Shown piece after piece: positions 63,754 through 64,000 of a stretch of 64,000 bases of DNA. Within the stretch, counting starts at the first letter, position 1. Each line of letters begins with the position of its first letter. This DNA is from Flavobacteriales bacterium (lineage in GTDB: Bacteria > Bacteroidota > Bacteroidia > JACJYZ01): positions 310,001-374,000 of the forward strand of contig JACJYZ010000003.1 of assembly GCA_020635855.1 (NCBI GenBank), written 5' to 3'. The notes below the pieces were generated by a model. It searched no databases and was not told the DNA's origin. It worked only from the letters and a program-made list of their open reading frames with translations. Made by a program: the position numbers and the translations under genes.

Positions 63754-64000
63754 ATGCGAATGAATAGATGGATATTGACGGTTTGGGCGTTGGTGCTGGC
63801 CCTCACCGGTATTGTGCTGATCTTTATACCGGATGAATCCATGCATGCCCTGGGCATAGGTGGCTCCGATGCGCTTGCGTTCAAATTACTGGGTGCCGCT
63901 CACTTCGGATTTGCAATGCTCAACTACATGGCGCGCACGGCAGCCATCGGTGGGATATATGGTCGCCCGATTTCCGTGGCCAATTTTGCACACTTTATGA
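63754..64000 (+). CDS. Membrane protein, 5' part only
   Basis: The first 82 codons begin MRMNRWILTVWALVLALTG and run off the window. At least two hydrophobic segments are seen (about residues 6-24, and a second around FKLLGAAHFGFAMLNYMA at 43-60). No family is recognised. The start ATG lies 6 bases after the SnoaL-like gene stop. Confidence 0.75.
   Translation, partial: MRMNRWILTVWALVLALTGIVLIFIPDESMHALGIGGSDALAFKLLGAAHFGFAMLNYMARTAAIGGIYGRPISVANFAHFM

Overview
The window comes from a member of the Bacteroidota. The evidence is two proteins with type IX secretion (T9SS) C-terminal sorting domains, promoters of the Bacteroidetes TAnnTTTG type, LytS-type hybrid-propeller sensor kinases paired with LytTR regulators, SpvB/RHS proteins, and weak or absent Shine-Dalgarno sequences. 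The chromosomal genes pfkA and priA at the right end look ordinary, so the window is chromosome carrying accessory blocks. The species cannot be named from the sequence.

Region 1 (1-25549) is a nearly complete extracellular contractile injection system (eCIS; Afp/PVC type) on the + strand. In order it holds the last codons of an upstream gene, a discoidin-domain protein, three sheath paralogues, two tube proteins, a DUF5908-like small protein, a LysM baseplate protein, a spike (gp27/gp5-like), PAAR tip, gp25-like wedge, gpJ/gp6-like and Afp12-like baseplate proteins, a long fibre-like protein with cadherin/Ig-like repeats and a SAP-like tail, the CIS tape-measure protein and the AAA+ ATPase. 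Gaps are short and several genes overlap, which suggests one long operon.

Region 2 (25580-37419) continues the same strand and spacing and looks like the cargo arsenal. Four proteins carry a C-terminal zincin-like signature (a HExxH followed by an N/S-A/P-D-S/A-Y/W motif, reminiscent of M35/aspzincin peptidases). Two of these also have the DUF4157 eCIS-associated domain and acidic QRKGEEEE repeats. A 1367-aa protein with coiled coil, membrane hairpin and C-terminal AHH-type nuclease motif is followed at once by an Imm11/DUF1629-like immunity gene. Small exported or lipidated proteins and a pentapeptide-repeat protein lie between the effectors.

Region 3 (37420-54376) holds two LytS-like sensor kinases, a LytTR response regulator broken by one in-frame stop, a second intact LytTR regulator, two T9SS-sorted secreted proteins whose promoters share the same upstream element at the same spacing, and a 2019-aa SpvB/RHS protein whose AT-richer C-terminus ends in a second kind of zincin (HEFGH) followed by a probable immunity gene.

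Region 4 (54398-64000) has a two-gene glycan operon on the - strand (glycosyltransferase, SDR epimerase), a 0.9-kb intergenic stretch with a probable structured small RNA plus a 38-bp repeat, then pfkA-priA, a DUF1801 protein, a truncated haemoglobin, a GNAT acetyltransferase, two lipoproteins and the start of a membrane protein. Short GTTTGTGG-type repeats occur between several genes. No tRNA, rRNA, CRISPR array or insertion sequence was recognised.
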